NCBI RefSeq assembly: GCF_049059935.1
Contig: NZ_JBMGQR010000006.1
Location: 1 to 64,000 of the forward strand
Length of the DNA: 64,000 nt
Origin: JAURVT01 sp049059935
GTDB lineage: Bacteria > Actinomycetota > Actinomycetes > Propionibacteriales > Nocardioidaceae
Direction of reading: 5' to 3'
Part shown: positions 16,246-24,304 of the stretch, one piece after another
How the letters are laid out: the number at the start of each line of letters is the position of its first letter
Position numbering within the stretch: the stretch's first letter is position 1
Position numbers and translations under genes: made by a program
Notes under the pieces: generated by a model
What the model was told of the DNA's origin: nothing
What the model saw: only the letters and a program-made list of their open reading frames with translations
Databases searched by the model: none

Positions 16246-16889
16246 CGGACCACCTCGCGAGCGGCCAGCGCCTCGTCCACGACCGCTCGCAGCCCACGGG
16301 CGGCGGCCTCGGGGTCGTCGGCGGCGCAGATCGCCGAGATGACGGCCACGCCGTCGGCGCCGGCGCGGACGACGTCGCCGGCGTTGGTCGCGTCGATGCC
16401 GCCGATGCCCACCACGGGCAGGTGCGTGTGCTCCCGCAGCGCGGTCACGCCGGCGAGCCCCAGCGGCGTGGCGGTGTCGGTCTTGCTCGGCGTCGACCAC
16501 ACCGGGCTGGCGGCGAGGTACGAGGCGGCCGCGACCTCGGCGGTCGCGTCCAGCTGGCGCAGACCCTCGACCGACCAGCCGACGAGGGCGTCCGCGCCCA
16601 GGCGCGAGCGTGAAGCGGCGGCCGCGGCGTCGGACGTGCCCACGTGCACCCCGGCACCCACGGCCGCGGCGGCGTCGACGTCGTCGTTCACCACCAGCGG
16701 CACGCCCGCCGGCTCCAGCACGGCGAGCAGGCGACGGGCGGTCGCGACGCGCACGTCGGTCGTGGCGGTCTTGTCGCGCAGCTGCACCGTCGTCACTCCC
16801 CCGGCCACCGCGGCGGCGACGACCTCGACGAGGTCTCGTCCGCGCGGCACCGGGCCGGTGACGAGGTACAGGCGCAGGTCAGGCCTCAT
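16242..16889 (-). CDS. thiE: Thiamine-phosphate synthase
   Basis: 215 residues, TIM-barrel enzyme joining HMP-PP with thiazole phosphate. Motifs: YLVTGP at the first strand, VTTVQLRDKT, VPLVVNDDVDAAAAVGAGVHVG, GWSVEGLRQ, SPVWSTPSKTD (the SPVFxTxTK loop) and VGIGGIDATNA. Start ATG 16889 lies inside the end of thiM (11-bp overlap). The frame is open further upstream to 17075 but that part is thiM in another frame. Confidence 0.92.
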   Translation of the reverse strand: MRPDLRLYLVTGPVPRGRDLVEVVAAAVAGGVTTVQLRDKTATTDVRVATARRLLAVLEPAGVPLVVNDDVDAAAAVGAGVHVGTSDAAAAASRSRLGADALVGWSVEGLRQLDATAEVAAASYLAASPVWSTPSKTDTATPLGLAGVTALREHTHLPVVGIGGIDATNAGDVVRAGADGVAVISAICAADDPEAAARGLRAVVDEALAAREVVR

Positions 16890-17688
16890 CGGCCACGACG
16901 CGCACGTGGGACGGGAGCGCGTCGGCGTCGATCGTCGACAGCTCGTCGACCAGCATCCAGCGCAGGGAGCCGGGTCCGTGCGCCCGGGCCCCGGCGCGTC
17001 CACCGGCCGCCGAGAGCACGGCGAGGGCGGCGACGGTGGCCTCGAGCGGGTCGTCCTCGACGGCGCAGAACGCACCGACCAGGGCCGACGCCGAGCAGCC
17101 CAGCGCGGTGATCATGGGCATCCGCGGGTCGCCGCCGCGCACGCGGACGACGCGGCGTCCGTCGGTGACGACGTCCTCGGCCCCGGTGACCGCGACGACG
17201 GCCCCGGTGGTGCGGGCGAGCTCCACGGCGATCGCGACGTCCCCGAGGTCGCCGTCGGTGTCGACGCCCCGGCCGTGGGCCTGCTGGGTCGCGATGGCGA
17301 TGATCTCGCTGGCGTTGCCGCGCACGACCGTCGGCCGGTGCTCCATCAGGCCGGCGACGGTCTCGCGGCGGTACCCGGTGGCACCGACCGCGACGGGGTC
17401 CAGCACCCACGGGGTGCCGCGCTCTCGGGCGACGGTCGCGGCGGCCGTCATCCCGTCGACCCACGGCGGCGACGGCGTGCCGATGTTGACCACGACCGCG
17501 CCGGCGAGGGCGGCGAACTCCCCCGCCTCCCGCTCGTCGTGCACCATCGCCGGGGACGCCCCGGCTGCGAGGAGCACGTTCGCGGCCACGTCCATCGAGA
17601 CGTAGTTGGTCAGGCACTGCACCAGGGGCGTCCGCTCGCGGACCTCGGCATGGATCTGGCCGGCTCGGACGAGCGCGTCGGCAGACAT
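16879..17688 (-). CDS. thiM: Hydroxyethylthiazole kinase
   Basis: 269 residues. Phosphorylates hydroxyethylthiazole for salvage. Motifs: PLVQCLTNYVSMDVAANVLLAAGASPAM (residues about 23-50, holding the substrate site), VLDPVAVGATGYR, VRGNASEI and the catalytic ALGCSASALVGAF. First gene of the thiM-thiE-thiD-tenA salvage operon. Start ATG 17688 has GGGAG five bases upstream; this ribosome site is the 3' edge of the TPP aptamer, so ligand binding should block translation. Confidence 0.93.
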   Translation of the reverse strand: MSADALVRAGQIHAEVRERTPLVQCLTNYVSMDVAANVLLAAGASPAMVHDEREAGEFAALAGAVVVNIGTPSPPWVDGMTAAATVARERGTPWVLDPVAVGATGYRRETVAGLMEHRPTVVRGNASEIIAIATQQAHGRGVDTDGDLGDVAIAVELARTTGAVVAVTGAEDVVTDGRRVVRVRGGDPRMPMITALGCSASALVGAFCAVEDDPLEATVAALAVLSAAGGRAGARAHGPGSLRWMLVDELSTIDADALPSHVRVVADEA

Positions 17689-17691
17689 CGG

Positions 17692-17770
17692 GCTCCCTTC
17701 GCCGGAACGACCCGGATCAGGTTCGGCGGGTGTGATCTCAGCCCCCTCGGTAGGGGCACCCCGGCCTCGT
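17692..17770 (-). ncRNA. TPP riboswitch (THI element)
   Basis: On the minus strand the conserved aptamer parts appear in order: GGGGTGCCC, then GGGCTGAGATCACACCC with the pyrimidine-sensor CTGAGA, then GAACCTGATCCGGGT and GTTCCGGCGAAGGGAG. The last GGGAG is the thiM ribosome-binding site, so the likely mode is sequestration of translation start, as usual in actinomycetes. No T-tailed terminator lies between aptamer and gene. Confidence 0.95.
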
Positions 17771-17805
17771 GCGGCTGACTCTAGTGGGGGTGGGTGGACA
17801 GAGAA

Positions 17806-17950
17806 CAGCACCCCGCCCAGCGCTGCGGCTGGACGGGGTGCTGGTCGGGACGGCGGTGACCCGTCGGTTCCGCAGCATCCGTCCGCTCGGACGCCTGAAC
17901 CTGACAGGCGTCCTCGCGGGCGGACGGACACCGCAGAACGGCCGGATCAC
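17806..17950. repeat. Palindrome cluster between ilvC and the thiamine operon
   Basis: A 15-bp inverted repeat with one mismatch (17806-17820 / 17829-17843), then a second hairpin with perfect inner arms 17889-17897 / 17905-17913 and outer arms 17879-17886 / 17920-17927. The latter lies just after the ilvC stop on the ilvC strand and probably terminates ilvBNC; the former lies upstream of the riboswitch. Confidence 0.6.
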
Positions 17951-17971
17951 CTCCCCGGCTGATCGTGCGGT

Positions 17972-19000
17972 CTATCGCGCCGCGGAGCCCTCGGTGTAGT
18001 CGTCGTCGGAAGACTTGACCCACGCCATGAGCTTGCGGAGGTCCTTGCCGACGGCCTCGATGGGGTGCTGGGCACCCTTCTCGCGGAGCGCGTTGAACTC
18101 CGGGCTGCCGGCCTCGTGGTCGGAGATGAAGCGGTCGGCGAACGAGCCGTTCTGGATGTCGCCCAGGACGGCCTTCATGTTCTCCTTGACCGACGGGTCG
18201 ATGACCCGGGGGCCCGACACGTAGTCGCCGTACTCGGCGGTGTCGGAGACGGACCAGCGCTGCTTGGCGATGCCGCCCTCGTACATCAGGTCGACGATCA
18301 GCTTGAGCTCGTGGAGCACCTCGAAGTAGGCGACCTCGGGCTGGTAGCCGGCCTCGGTTAGGGTCTCGAAGCCGTACTGGATCAGCTGCGAGGCGCCGCC
18401 GCAGAGGACCGCCTGCTCGCCGAACAGGTCGGTCTCGGTCTCCTCGGTGAAGGTGGTCTTGATGCCGCCGGCGCGCAGGCCGCCGATGCCCTTGGCGTAC
18501 GACAGCGCGAGGTCCCAGGCCTTGCCGGAGGCGTCCTGCTCGACGGCGACGAGGACGGGCACGCCGCGTCCCTCGACGTACTCGCGGCGCACCAGGTGGC
18601 CGGGGCCCTTGGGTGCGACCATGGCGACGTCGACGCCGGCCGGCGGCTTGATGTAGCCGAAGCGGATGTTGAAGCCGTGTCCGAAGAACAGCGCGTCGCC
18701 GTCCACCAGGTGGGGCTCGACCGACTCGGTGTACAGCTTCCGCTGCACCTGGTCGGGCGCGAGGATGACGATCAGGTCGGCCTCCTCCACGGCCTCGGCG
18801 GGCGTGAGGACGCGCAGGCCCTCGGCCTCGGCCTTCGCGCGGCTCTTCGAGCCCTCGGGCAGGCCGACGCGGACGTCGACGCCGGAGTCGCGGAGCGACA
18901 GCGCGTGGGCGTGGCCCTGGCTGCCGTAGCCGAGGACGGCCACGTGCCGTCCCTGGATGATGCCGAGGTCGGCCTGGTCGTCGTAGAACAGCTCGGGCAC
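17972..19000 (-). CDS. ilvC: Ketol-acid reductoisomerase (class I, short form)
   Basis: 342 residues; converts acetolactate and acetohydroxybutyrate to dihydroxy acids using NAD(P)H and magnesium. GYGSQGHAHALSLRDSG (24-40) is the cofactor site; the catalytic domain has the conserved FGEQAVLCGG and the ELKLIVDLMYEGG helix. GTG start at 19000 with AAGGAG eight bases upstream. Last gene of ilvB-ilvN-ilvC, 49 bp after ilvN. A knotted palindrome cluster follows its stop. Confidence 0.95.
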   Translation of the reverse strand: MPELFYDDQADLGIIQGRHVAVLGYGSQGHAHALSLRDSGVDVRVGLPEGSKSRAKAEAEGLRVLTPAEAVEEADLIVILAPDQVQRKLYTESVEPHLVDGDALFFGHGFNIRFGYIKPPAGVDVAMVAPKGPGHLVRREYVEGRGVPVLVAVEQDASGKAWDLALSYAKGIGGLRAGGIKTTFTEETETDLFGEQAVLCGGASQLIQYGFETLTEAGYQPEVAYFEVLHELKLIVDLMYEGGIAKQRWSVSDTAEYGDYVSGPRVIDPSVKENMKAVLGDIQNGSFADRFISDHEAGSPEFNALREKGAQHPIEAVGKDLRKLMAWVKSSDDDYTEGSAAR

Positions 19001-19049
19001 TGCACTGTCTCCTTCGTGGGTGGTGCTGGTGGGTCGTGCGTGGGGGCGG

Positions 19050-19586
19050 TCAGCCGGCGTGGCTGGTGGAGGCCGGGACCGGACGCAGGGTGCGGTCGCT
19101 GATCGAGCGGGCCCCTCGTCCGATGGCGACGCGGCCGGACTGCGCGATCTCGCGGATGCCGAACGGCTCCAGCACCCGCATCATCGCAGCCAGCTTGCCG
19201 GCGTCGCCCGTGGCCTCGATGGTGATCGCGTCGGTGGCGACGTCGACGACCTTGGCGCGGAACAGCTGGACGGTCTCGAGCACCTGGCCGCGGGTGGCGG
19301 CATCGGCGCGGACCTTGACGAGCAGCAGCTCGCGCTCGACGGCCGATCCGGCGTCGAGCTCGACGATCTTCAGCACGTTGATCAGCTTGTTCAGCTGCTT
19401 GGTGACCTGCTCGAGCGGCAGGTCGTCGACGCCGACGACGATCGTCATGCGCGACACGAGCGGCACCTCGGTGGGACCGACGGCGAGCGAGTCGATGTTG
19501 AACCCGCGGCGCATGAACAGCGAAGCGACGCGCGCCAGCGCGCCGGGCACGTCCTCGACGAGGACGGACAGGGTGTGCTGGGTCAT
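19050..19586 (-). CDS. ilvN: Acetolactate synthase regulatory subunit
   Basis: 178 residues with an N-terminal ACT domain (LSVLVEDVPGALARVASLFMRRGFNI) that binds valine for feedback control, and a C-terminal domain typical of IlvN/IlvH (AKVVDVATDAITIEATG, LEPFGIREIAQSGRVAIGRG). Start ATG 19586 overlaps the ilvB stop as ATGA. It assembles with IlvB. Confidence 0.94.
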   Translation of the reverse strand: MTQHTLSVLVEDVPGALARVASLFMRRGFNIDSLAVGPTEVPLVSRMTIVVGVDDLPLEQVTKQLNKLINVLKIVELDAGSAVERELLLVKVRADAATRGQVLETVQLFRAKVVDVATDAITIEATGDAGKLAAMMRVLEPFGIREIAQSGRVAIGRGARSISDRTLRPVPASTSHAG

Positions 19587-21382
19587 GACAGGGCTCCCTC
19601 GGTGGTCTCGGCGACGACCTCGGGGTTGGACTCGAGGTCGTCCTGGTCCCAGTCGGGCGCCATGTCGCGGGCGATCTTGATGTCGTCGTTGCTCATGCCG
19701 GCGGCGACCATCGGCCACACCATCGCGTCGCGCTCGACGACGAAGTCGATCACCACGGGGGCGTCGTCGATGGCCATGGCCTGCTCGATGACGGCGTCGA
19801 GGTCCTCGTACTTCTCGCAGCGCAGGCCCACGCAGCCGTAGGCGTCGGCGAGCTTGACGAAGTCGGGGATGTGACGGGTCTGCCCGCCCGTGTGCAGGTC
19901 GGTGTTGGAGTAGCGGCCCTCGTAGAACAGGGTCTGCCACTGCCGGACCATGCCGAGCGAGGAGTTGTTGATGACGGCGACCTTGATCGGGATGCCCTCG
20001 AGCGCGCAGGTGGCGAGCTCCTGGTTGGTCATCTGGAAGCAGCCGTCGCCGTCGATGGCCCACACGGTGCGCGACGGATCGCCCACCTTGGCGCCCATGG
20101 CGGCCGGGACGGCGTAGCCCATCGTGCCGAGGCCGCCGGAGTTGATCCACGACGCGGGGCGCTCGTAGCGGACGAAGTGCGCGGCCCACATCTGGTGCTG
20201 GCCGACGCCGGCGACGTAGATCGCCTCGGGGCCCGCGATCTCGCCGAGCCGGCGGATGACGTGCTGCGGCGCCAGGCCGCCGTCCTCGGGCTCGTCGAAC
20301 CCCAGCGGGTAGCGCTCGGCGACGCCCTGCATGTGCGCGGTCCAGGGAGCGTGGTCGACGGCGTCGGCCGGCTCGTCCTGCAGCGCGACGACGAGGTCGG
20401 CGATCACCTCGCGGCAGTCACCGACGATCGGGACGTCGGCCACGCGGTTCTTGGAGATCTCGGCCGGGTCGATGTCGGCGTGGACCACCTTGGCCCCGGG
20501 CGCGAACGAGTCGAGGCGACCGGTGACACGGTCGTCGAAGCGCGCGCCGAGCGAGACGATCAGGTCGCTGCGCTGCAGGGCGCCGACGGCCGCGACCGTG
20601 CCGTGCATGCCGGGCATGCCCAGGTGCAGGGGGTGGCTGTCGGGGAACGCTCCGCGTGCCATCAGCGTGGTGACGACCGGGATGCCGGTGAGCTCGGCGA
20701 GCACCTTGAGCTCGGCGCTCGCGTGCGCCTTGATGACGCCGCCGCCGACGTACAGCACGGGACGCTCGGCCTGCGCGATGAGTCGGGCCGCCTCGCGCAC
20801 CTGCTTGCCGTGGGGCCGCGTGGTCGGGTGGTAGCCGGGCAGCGAGACCTCGGTGGGGTACTCGAACGTCGTCGCCGCCTGCAGCGCGTCCTTGGAGATG
20901 TCGACCAGGACCGGGCCGGGACGCCCGGTCAGCGACAGGTGGAACGCCTCGGCGATGACGCGCGGGATGTCGTCGGGGTTCGTCACCAGGTAGCTGTGCT
21001 TGCAGATCGGCATCGTGATGCCGCGGATGTCGGCCTCCTGGAACGCGTCGGTGCCGATCGAGCTGCTCACCACCTGACCGGTGATGGCCACGATCGGGAC
21101 CGAGTCCATGTTGGCGTCCGCGAGCGGCGTGACGAGGTTGGTCGCGCCGGGGCCCGAGGTCGCCATGCAGACGCCGACGCGTCCCGTCGCCTGCGCGTAG
21201 CCCTGGGCCGCGTGTCCGGCGCCCTGCTCGTGGCGCACCAGGATGTGCCGGATCTGGGTCGAGTCCAGGAGCGGGTCGTAGGCCGGGAGGATGCAGCCGC
21301 CGGGGATCCCGAAGACCGTGTCGACCCCGGCGTGCTCCAGGGCCCGGACGAGGCTCTGCGCCCCGGTGATCTGCTCGCTCAT
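19583..21382 (-). CDS. ilvB: Acetolactate synthase large subunit
   Basis: 599 residues, TPP enzyme for the first common step of branched-chain amino acid synthesis. VFGIPGGCILPAYD and the catalytic Glu52 in VRHEQGAGHAAQGYA mark the PYR domain; FAD-region VVTTLMARGAFP is central; the TPP-binding domain has AIDGDGCFQMTNQELAT ending with VINN. Start ATG 21382 with GGAGG eight bases upstream; the frame is open to 21463 but that includes leader sequence with no ribosome site. Controlled by the attenuator and leader peptide upstream. Confidence 0.95.
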   Translation of the reverse strand: MSEQITGAQSLVRALEHAGVDTVFGIPGGCILPAYDPLLDSTQIRHILVRHEQGAGHAAQGYAQATGRVGVCMATSGPGATNLVTPLADANMDSVPIVAITGQVVSSSIGTDAFQEADIRGITMPICKHSYLVTNPDDIPRVIAEAFHLSLTGRPGPVLVDISKDALQAATTFEYPTEVSLPGYHPTTRPHGKQVREAARLIAQAERPVLYVGGGVIKAHASAELKVLAELTGIPVVTTLMARGAFPDSHPLHLGMPGMHGTVAAVGALQRSDLIVSLGARFDDRVTGRLDSFAPGAKVVHADIDPAEISKNRVADVPIVGDCREVIADLVVALQDEPADAVDHAPWTAHMQGVAERYPLGFDEPEDGGLAPQHVIRRLGEIAGPEAIYVAGVGQHQMWAAHFVRYERPASWINSGGLGTMGYAVPAAMGAKVGDPSRTVWAIDGDGCFQMTNQELATCALEGIPIKVAVINNSSLGMVRQWQTLFYEGRYSNTDLHTGGQTRHIPDFVKLADAYGCVGLRCEKYEDLDAVIEQAMAIDDAPVVIDFVVERDAMVWPMVAAGMSNDDIKIARDMAPDWDQDDLESNPEVVAETTEGALS

Positions 21383-21477
21383 CGCCTGGTCCTCCAGTGA
21401 TCGGTGCTGCGTGACTTCAGGTGCTGCTGTGGTGCGTCCGCGGGCCGGACCCGCTGACCTCATCGTGCTCGTCGCAC

Positions 21478-21512
21478 AAAAAAACCCTCCAGCCCGCTGG
21501 GCAGTGGAGGGT
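21478..21512 (-). terminator. Attenuator terminator in the ilvB leader
   Basis: Minus-strand stem of eight pairs ACCCTCCA / TGGAGGGT with an inner GCCC/GGGC helix, followed by seven T (21484-21478). It lies 95 bases upstream of the ilvB start and 24 bases past the leader stop. A preceding helix can form from ACGCGC (just after the leader stop) and GCGCGT, the arrangement expected for alternative folding controlled by the leader ribosome. Confidence 0.85.
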
Positions 21513-21536
21513 GACGCGCGGCCGAGTGGCTGCGCG

Positions 21537-21569
21537 TCAGGCGATTACGACGAGGAGACGCTGGTGCAC
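21537..21569 (-). CDS. Branched-chain amino acid leader peptide of ilvBNC
   Basis: A 10-residue ORF, GTG to TGA, encoding MHQRLLVVIA: five consecutive codons for Leu, Leu, Val, Val, Ile. GACAGT, seven bases before the GTG, fits the -10 pattern at its two most conserved positions, so the transcript is probably leaderless. The arrangement leader, helix and T-tailed terminator matches ilvB attenuators known from Corynebacterium and Streptomyces. Like the cimA leader it begins GTG-CAC. Confidence 0.82.
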   Translation of the reverse strand: MHQRLLVVIA

Positions 21570-21663
21570 GGTCCGACTGTCCCGCGTCCCGGCCCCGCGG
21601 TCAACCGCAGGCCCCGGTCGTACCAGGATGTGAGACGAGCGTCCCAGATGCCGGAGACCATCG

Positions 21664-24132
21664 TCAGCAGGCCTCGCTCTGGCCCAGCAGCATCGCCTCG
21701 AGCTCGGGGGCGTGCAGCTCGGCCGAGAACAGGTAGCCCTGCCCGAGGTCGCAGCCCATCTCGGCCATCAGCCGGCGCTGCTCCTCGGCCTCGATGCCCT
21801 CGGCGACCACGCGCAGCGACAGCTCGCGGCCGATCGTGACGATCCCCTGCACGATGCTGCGCGCCGGAGCGCCGGAGGACACCTGGGTGACGAAGGCACG
21901 GTCCAGCTTGAGGGTGTCGATGGGCAGGTCGAGCAGGTAGCGCAGCGACGAGAACCCGGTGCCGAAGTCGTCGACGGCCACCTGGATGCCACGGACGCGC
22001 AGCGCCTCCATGGCCAGCACGGCCCGTGCCGGGTCCTGGATCATCACCCGCTCGGTGACCTCGAGCTCGAGCGAGCCCTCGGGGATGCCGTAGTCCTCGA
22101 TCACCTGGTCGATGAACACGATGAGCGCGGGATCGGTGAACTCCACCGGCGAGAGGTTGATCGTCACCTGCAGGTGGTGCCCCTGCGCGCGCCACGCCAC
22201 CTGCTGCTTGACCGCCTCGGCGATCACCCACCGGCTGAGCGCCTGGCCGCGTCCGCTGCGCTCCATGAACTCGACGAGGTCGAGCGGGCGCTGCTCGGTG
22301 CCCTCGAGGTCGGTCCAGCGCAGCAGTCCCTCGGCCTTGACCACCTCGCCGGTCACCAGGTCGACGATCGGCTGGTAGAGCAGGTGGAGACGGCCGGCGT
22401 CGAACGCCTCGGTGAGCGCGAAGTCGGCGCGCGCCTGCTCCTTGACGGCGCTGAGCATGCGCGGCTCGAAGAACGCGTACCCGCTGCGGGCCTTCTTCGC
22501 CTCGTACATCGCGAGGTCGGCGTACCGGACGATCGAGTCGGCCTGGGAGTCGACGTCGGCCAGCGCGATGCCGACGCTGGCGCCGATGACGAACTGGTGG
22601 CTGGACCAGATGTAGGGCTCCTTGACCGCGGCGACGATCCGCTCGGCCAGCCCCTGGGGGTCGGTCTCGTCACGATCGGGGACGATCACCACGAACTCGT
22701 CGCCGCCGTAGCGGCCCAGCACGCACGACGACGGGATCGTGTCGTCGAGGCGCTCGGCCACGGCCTTGAGGAGCCGGTCGCCGACGTCGTGGCCGGCGGC
22801 GTCGTTGACCCGCTTGAACCCGTCGAGGTCGAGGAACAGCACCGCCGGTCGTCCGGAGCGCAGGCGCAGCGCGCCGGCGAGCGTGTGGTTGATCCCACGG
22901 CGGTTGAGCAGGTCGGTGGGCAGGTCGTGACTGGCGACGTACGACAGCTGCTCGCGCAGGCGGTCGCGGTCGGTGAGGTCGCGGATGGCCAGGAGCACCT
23001 TGCCGGCCTGCGCCGACACGGTGGCCTCGAGCATCAGCCGGCCGCGCTCGGAGCTGGTGGAGACGTCGACCACCGCCTCGTCGTCCGAGCTCATCACCCG
23101 CCGGCTGAGCTCGGCGAAGCGCCGCGGGTCGAGGTCGAGGATCGCGCCGACCGGCCGGCCGACGGTGTCGGCGGTGCCCAGGCCGAGCACCTCCTCGACC
23201 GCCTGGCTCGCGTACTCCACCACGCCCTCGGCCGAGCAGATCAGCAGCATGTCGGTGGAGTCCTGCACCAGCGAGCGGAAGTACCGCTCGCGCGACGACA
23301 GGTGCGCCGCGGTGCGCTCGTTCTGCCGCGAGATCAGCATCTGGCGCACCACCAGGACGACGACGCACGTCAGGCACAGCAGCAGGGCGGGGAGCACGAC
23401 GAGGGTCTCGACGTACAGGGCGACGAGCACGGTGGTGACGACGGCCGCCGCCAGCACGGCGAGCGACGCCGCCTGGTCGGGGTGGCGCACCTCGTCGACG
23501 CGCGGGGCCTCCGAGCCCGTGGAGCGCGTGCTGATCGCGACGACCGCCAGCGAGGTGTACCCGAGGACGAGCATCAGGACCGCACCGCCGAGGGTGGTGC
23601 TGCCGACGACGGGCGAGGCGAGGTACAGGACGCCCGCGGCCGCGGCGTGCGTGGCGGTGAACAGCACGGTGCCGCCGGTGGACACCAGCGCGAGGCCGGC
23701 GTACGGGGCGAGCAACGCGGTGCTGGCGGCGACCCAGGTGAGGGCCACGACCGACACGAGCAGCACGCTCGGGACGTCGTGCCGCAGGCCGAGCTGGGCG
23801 AACGCCACGACGGGCACCAGCACGGCGACGGCGACCAGCCAGGCGTCCAGCAGCACGTGCACCCATCGGCGGTGCAGGAAGGTGGCGAGCCAGGCCTGGG
23901 ACACCACGAGCACCATCGCGCTCGCGACGACCAGCAGCACCCAGGCGCCGCGCCCCGGACCGCCCCGTGCGACCGCGACGCTGCTGAGCCCGAGCAGGCA
24001 CAGGCTGACGGTCCAGGCCAGGCCGAGCCCGGCGGGGAACCAGTCGACCAGGCGGGATCGCCGCAGCCAGGCCGCGAGGACCACGACCACCGTGAGCATG
24101 ATGCCCACCCCGAGAGATGCCACCTGGTGCAC
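21664..24132 (-). CDS. Membrane-bound GGDEF-EAL cyclic di-GMP protein
   Basis: About 822 residues. An N-terminal membrane region of roughly eight helices, a PAS domain (RYFRSLVQDSTDMLLIC onward), a GGDEF domain with intact RYGGDEF and an EAL domain. In the EAL domain the name motif reads EGL (VVKAEGLLRW), but the other catalytic residues are visible: NLSP, ELEVTER, DDFGTGFSSL, LKLDRAF, AEGIE and QGYLF. It may make and/or break cyclic di-GMP. Start chosen at GTG 24132: the TTG at 24192 coincides with a TTGACC -35-like element. The start remains uncertain. Confidence 0.82.
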   Translation of the reverse strand: MHQVASLGVGIMLTVVVVLAAWLRRSRLVDWFPAGLGLAWTVSLCLLGLSSVAVARGGPGRGAWVLLVVASAMVLVVSQAWLATFLHRRWVHVLLDAWLVAVAVLVPVVAFAQLGLRHDVPSVLLVSVVALTWVAASTALLAPYAGLALVSTGGTVLFTATHAAAAGVLYLASPVVGSTTLGGAVLMLVLGYTSLAVVAISTRSTGSEAPRVDEVRHPDQAASLAVLAAAVVTTVLVALYVETLVVLPALLLCLTCVVVLVVRQMLISRQNERTAAHLSSRERYFRSLVQDSTDMLLICSAEGVVEYASQAVEEVLGLGTADTVGRPVGAILDLDPRRFAELSRRVMSSDDEAVVDVSTSSERGRLMLEATVSAQAGKVLLAIRDLTDRDRLREQLSYVASHDLPTDLLNRRGINHTLAGALRLRSGRPAVLFLDLDGFKRVNDAAGHDVGDRLLKAVAERLDDTIPSSCVLGRYGGDEFVVIVPDRDETDPQGLAERIVAAVKEPYIWSSHQFVIGASVGIALADVDSQADSIVRYADLAMYEAKKARSGYAFFEPRMLSAVKEQARADFALTEAFDAGRLHLLYQPIVDLVTGEVVKAEGLLRWTDLEGTEQRPLDLVEFMERSGRGQALSRWVIAEAVKQQVAWRAQGHHLQVTINLSPVEFTDPALIVFIDQVIEDYGIPEGSLELEVTERVMIQDPARAVLAMEALRVRGIQVAVDDFGTGFSSLRYLLDLPIDTLKLDRAFVTQVSSGAPARSIVQGIVTIGRELSLRVVAEGIEAEEQRRLMAEMGCDLGQGYLFSAELHAPELEAMLLGQSEAC

Positions 24133-24304
24133 TGTGCGAAGACCCGATCTGGCTTGAGGACGGCTACCGACCTTAGCCGCGGATCGGGTCAACTCCGAGC
24201 GGCCGTCACACCCGTCACACGCCCCTCACCCAGGTGTGGGAGACCCCTCCTCCACCTGCGGGTCGAAACGCCTCAGACCCCAACAGTCGAGGGAGGTTCC
24301 CCGT

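Noticed and set aside
14725..17778. A 1017-codon open frame on the plus strand across the thiamine operon
   Set aside because: Low-complexity Arg/Pro/Ala composition and it covers four well-supported thi genes and the riboswitch on the other strand.
24133..24192. TTG 24192 as start of the GGDEF-EAL protein
   Set aside because: The TTG is part of TTGACC, a likely -35 hexamer, and no ribosome site precedes it; the later GTG begins just before the first membrane helix.
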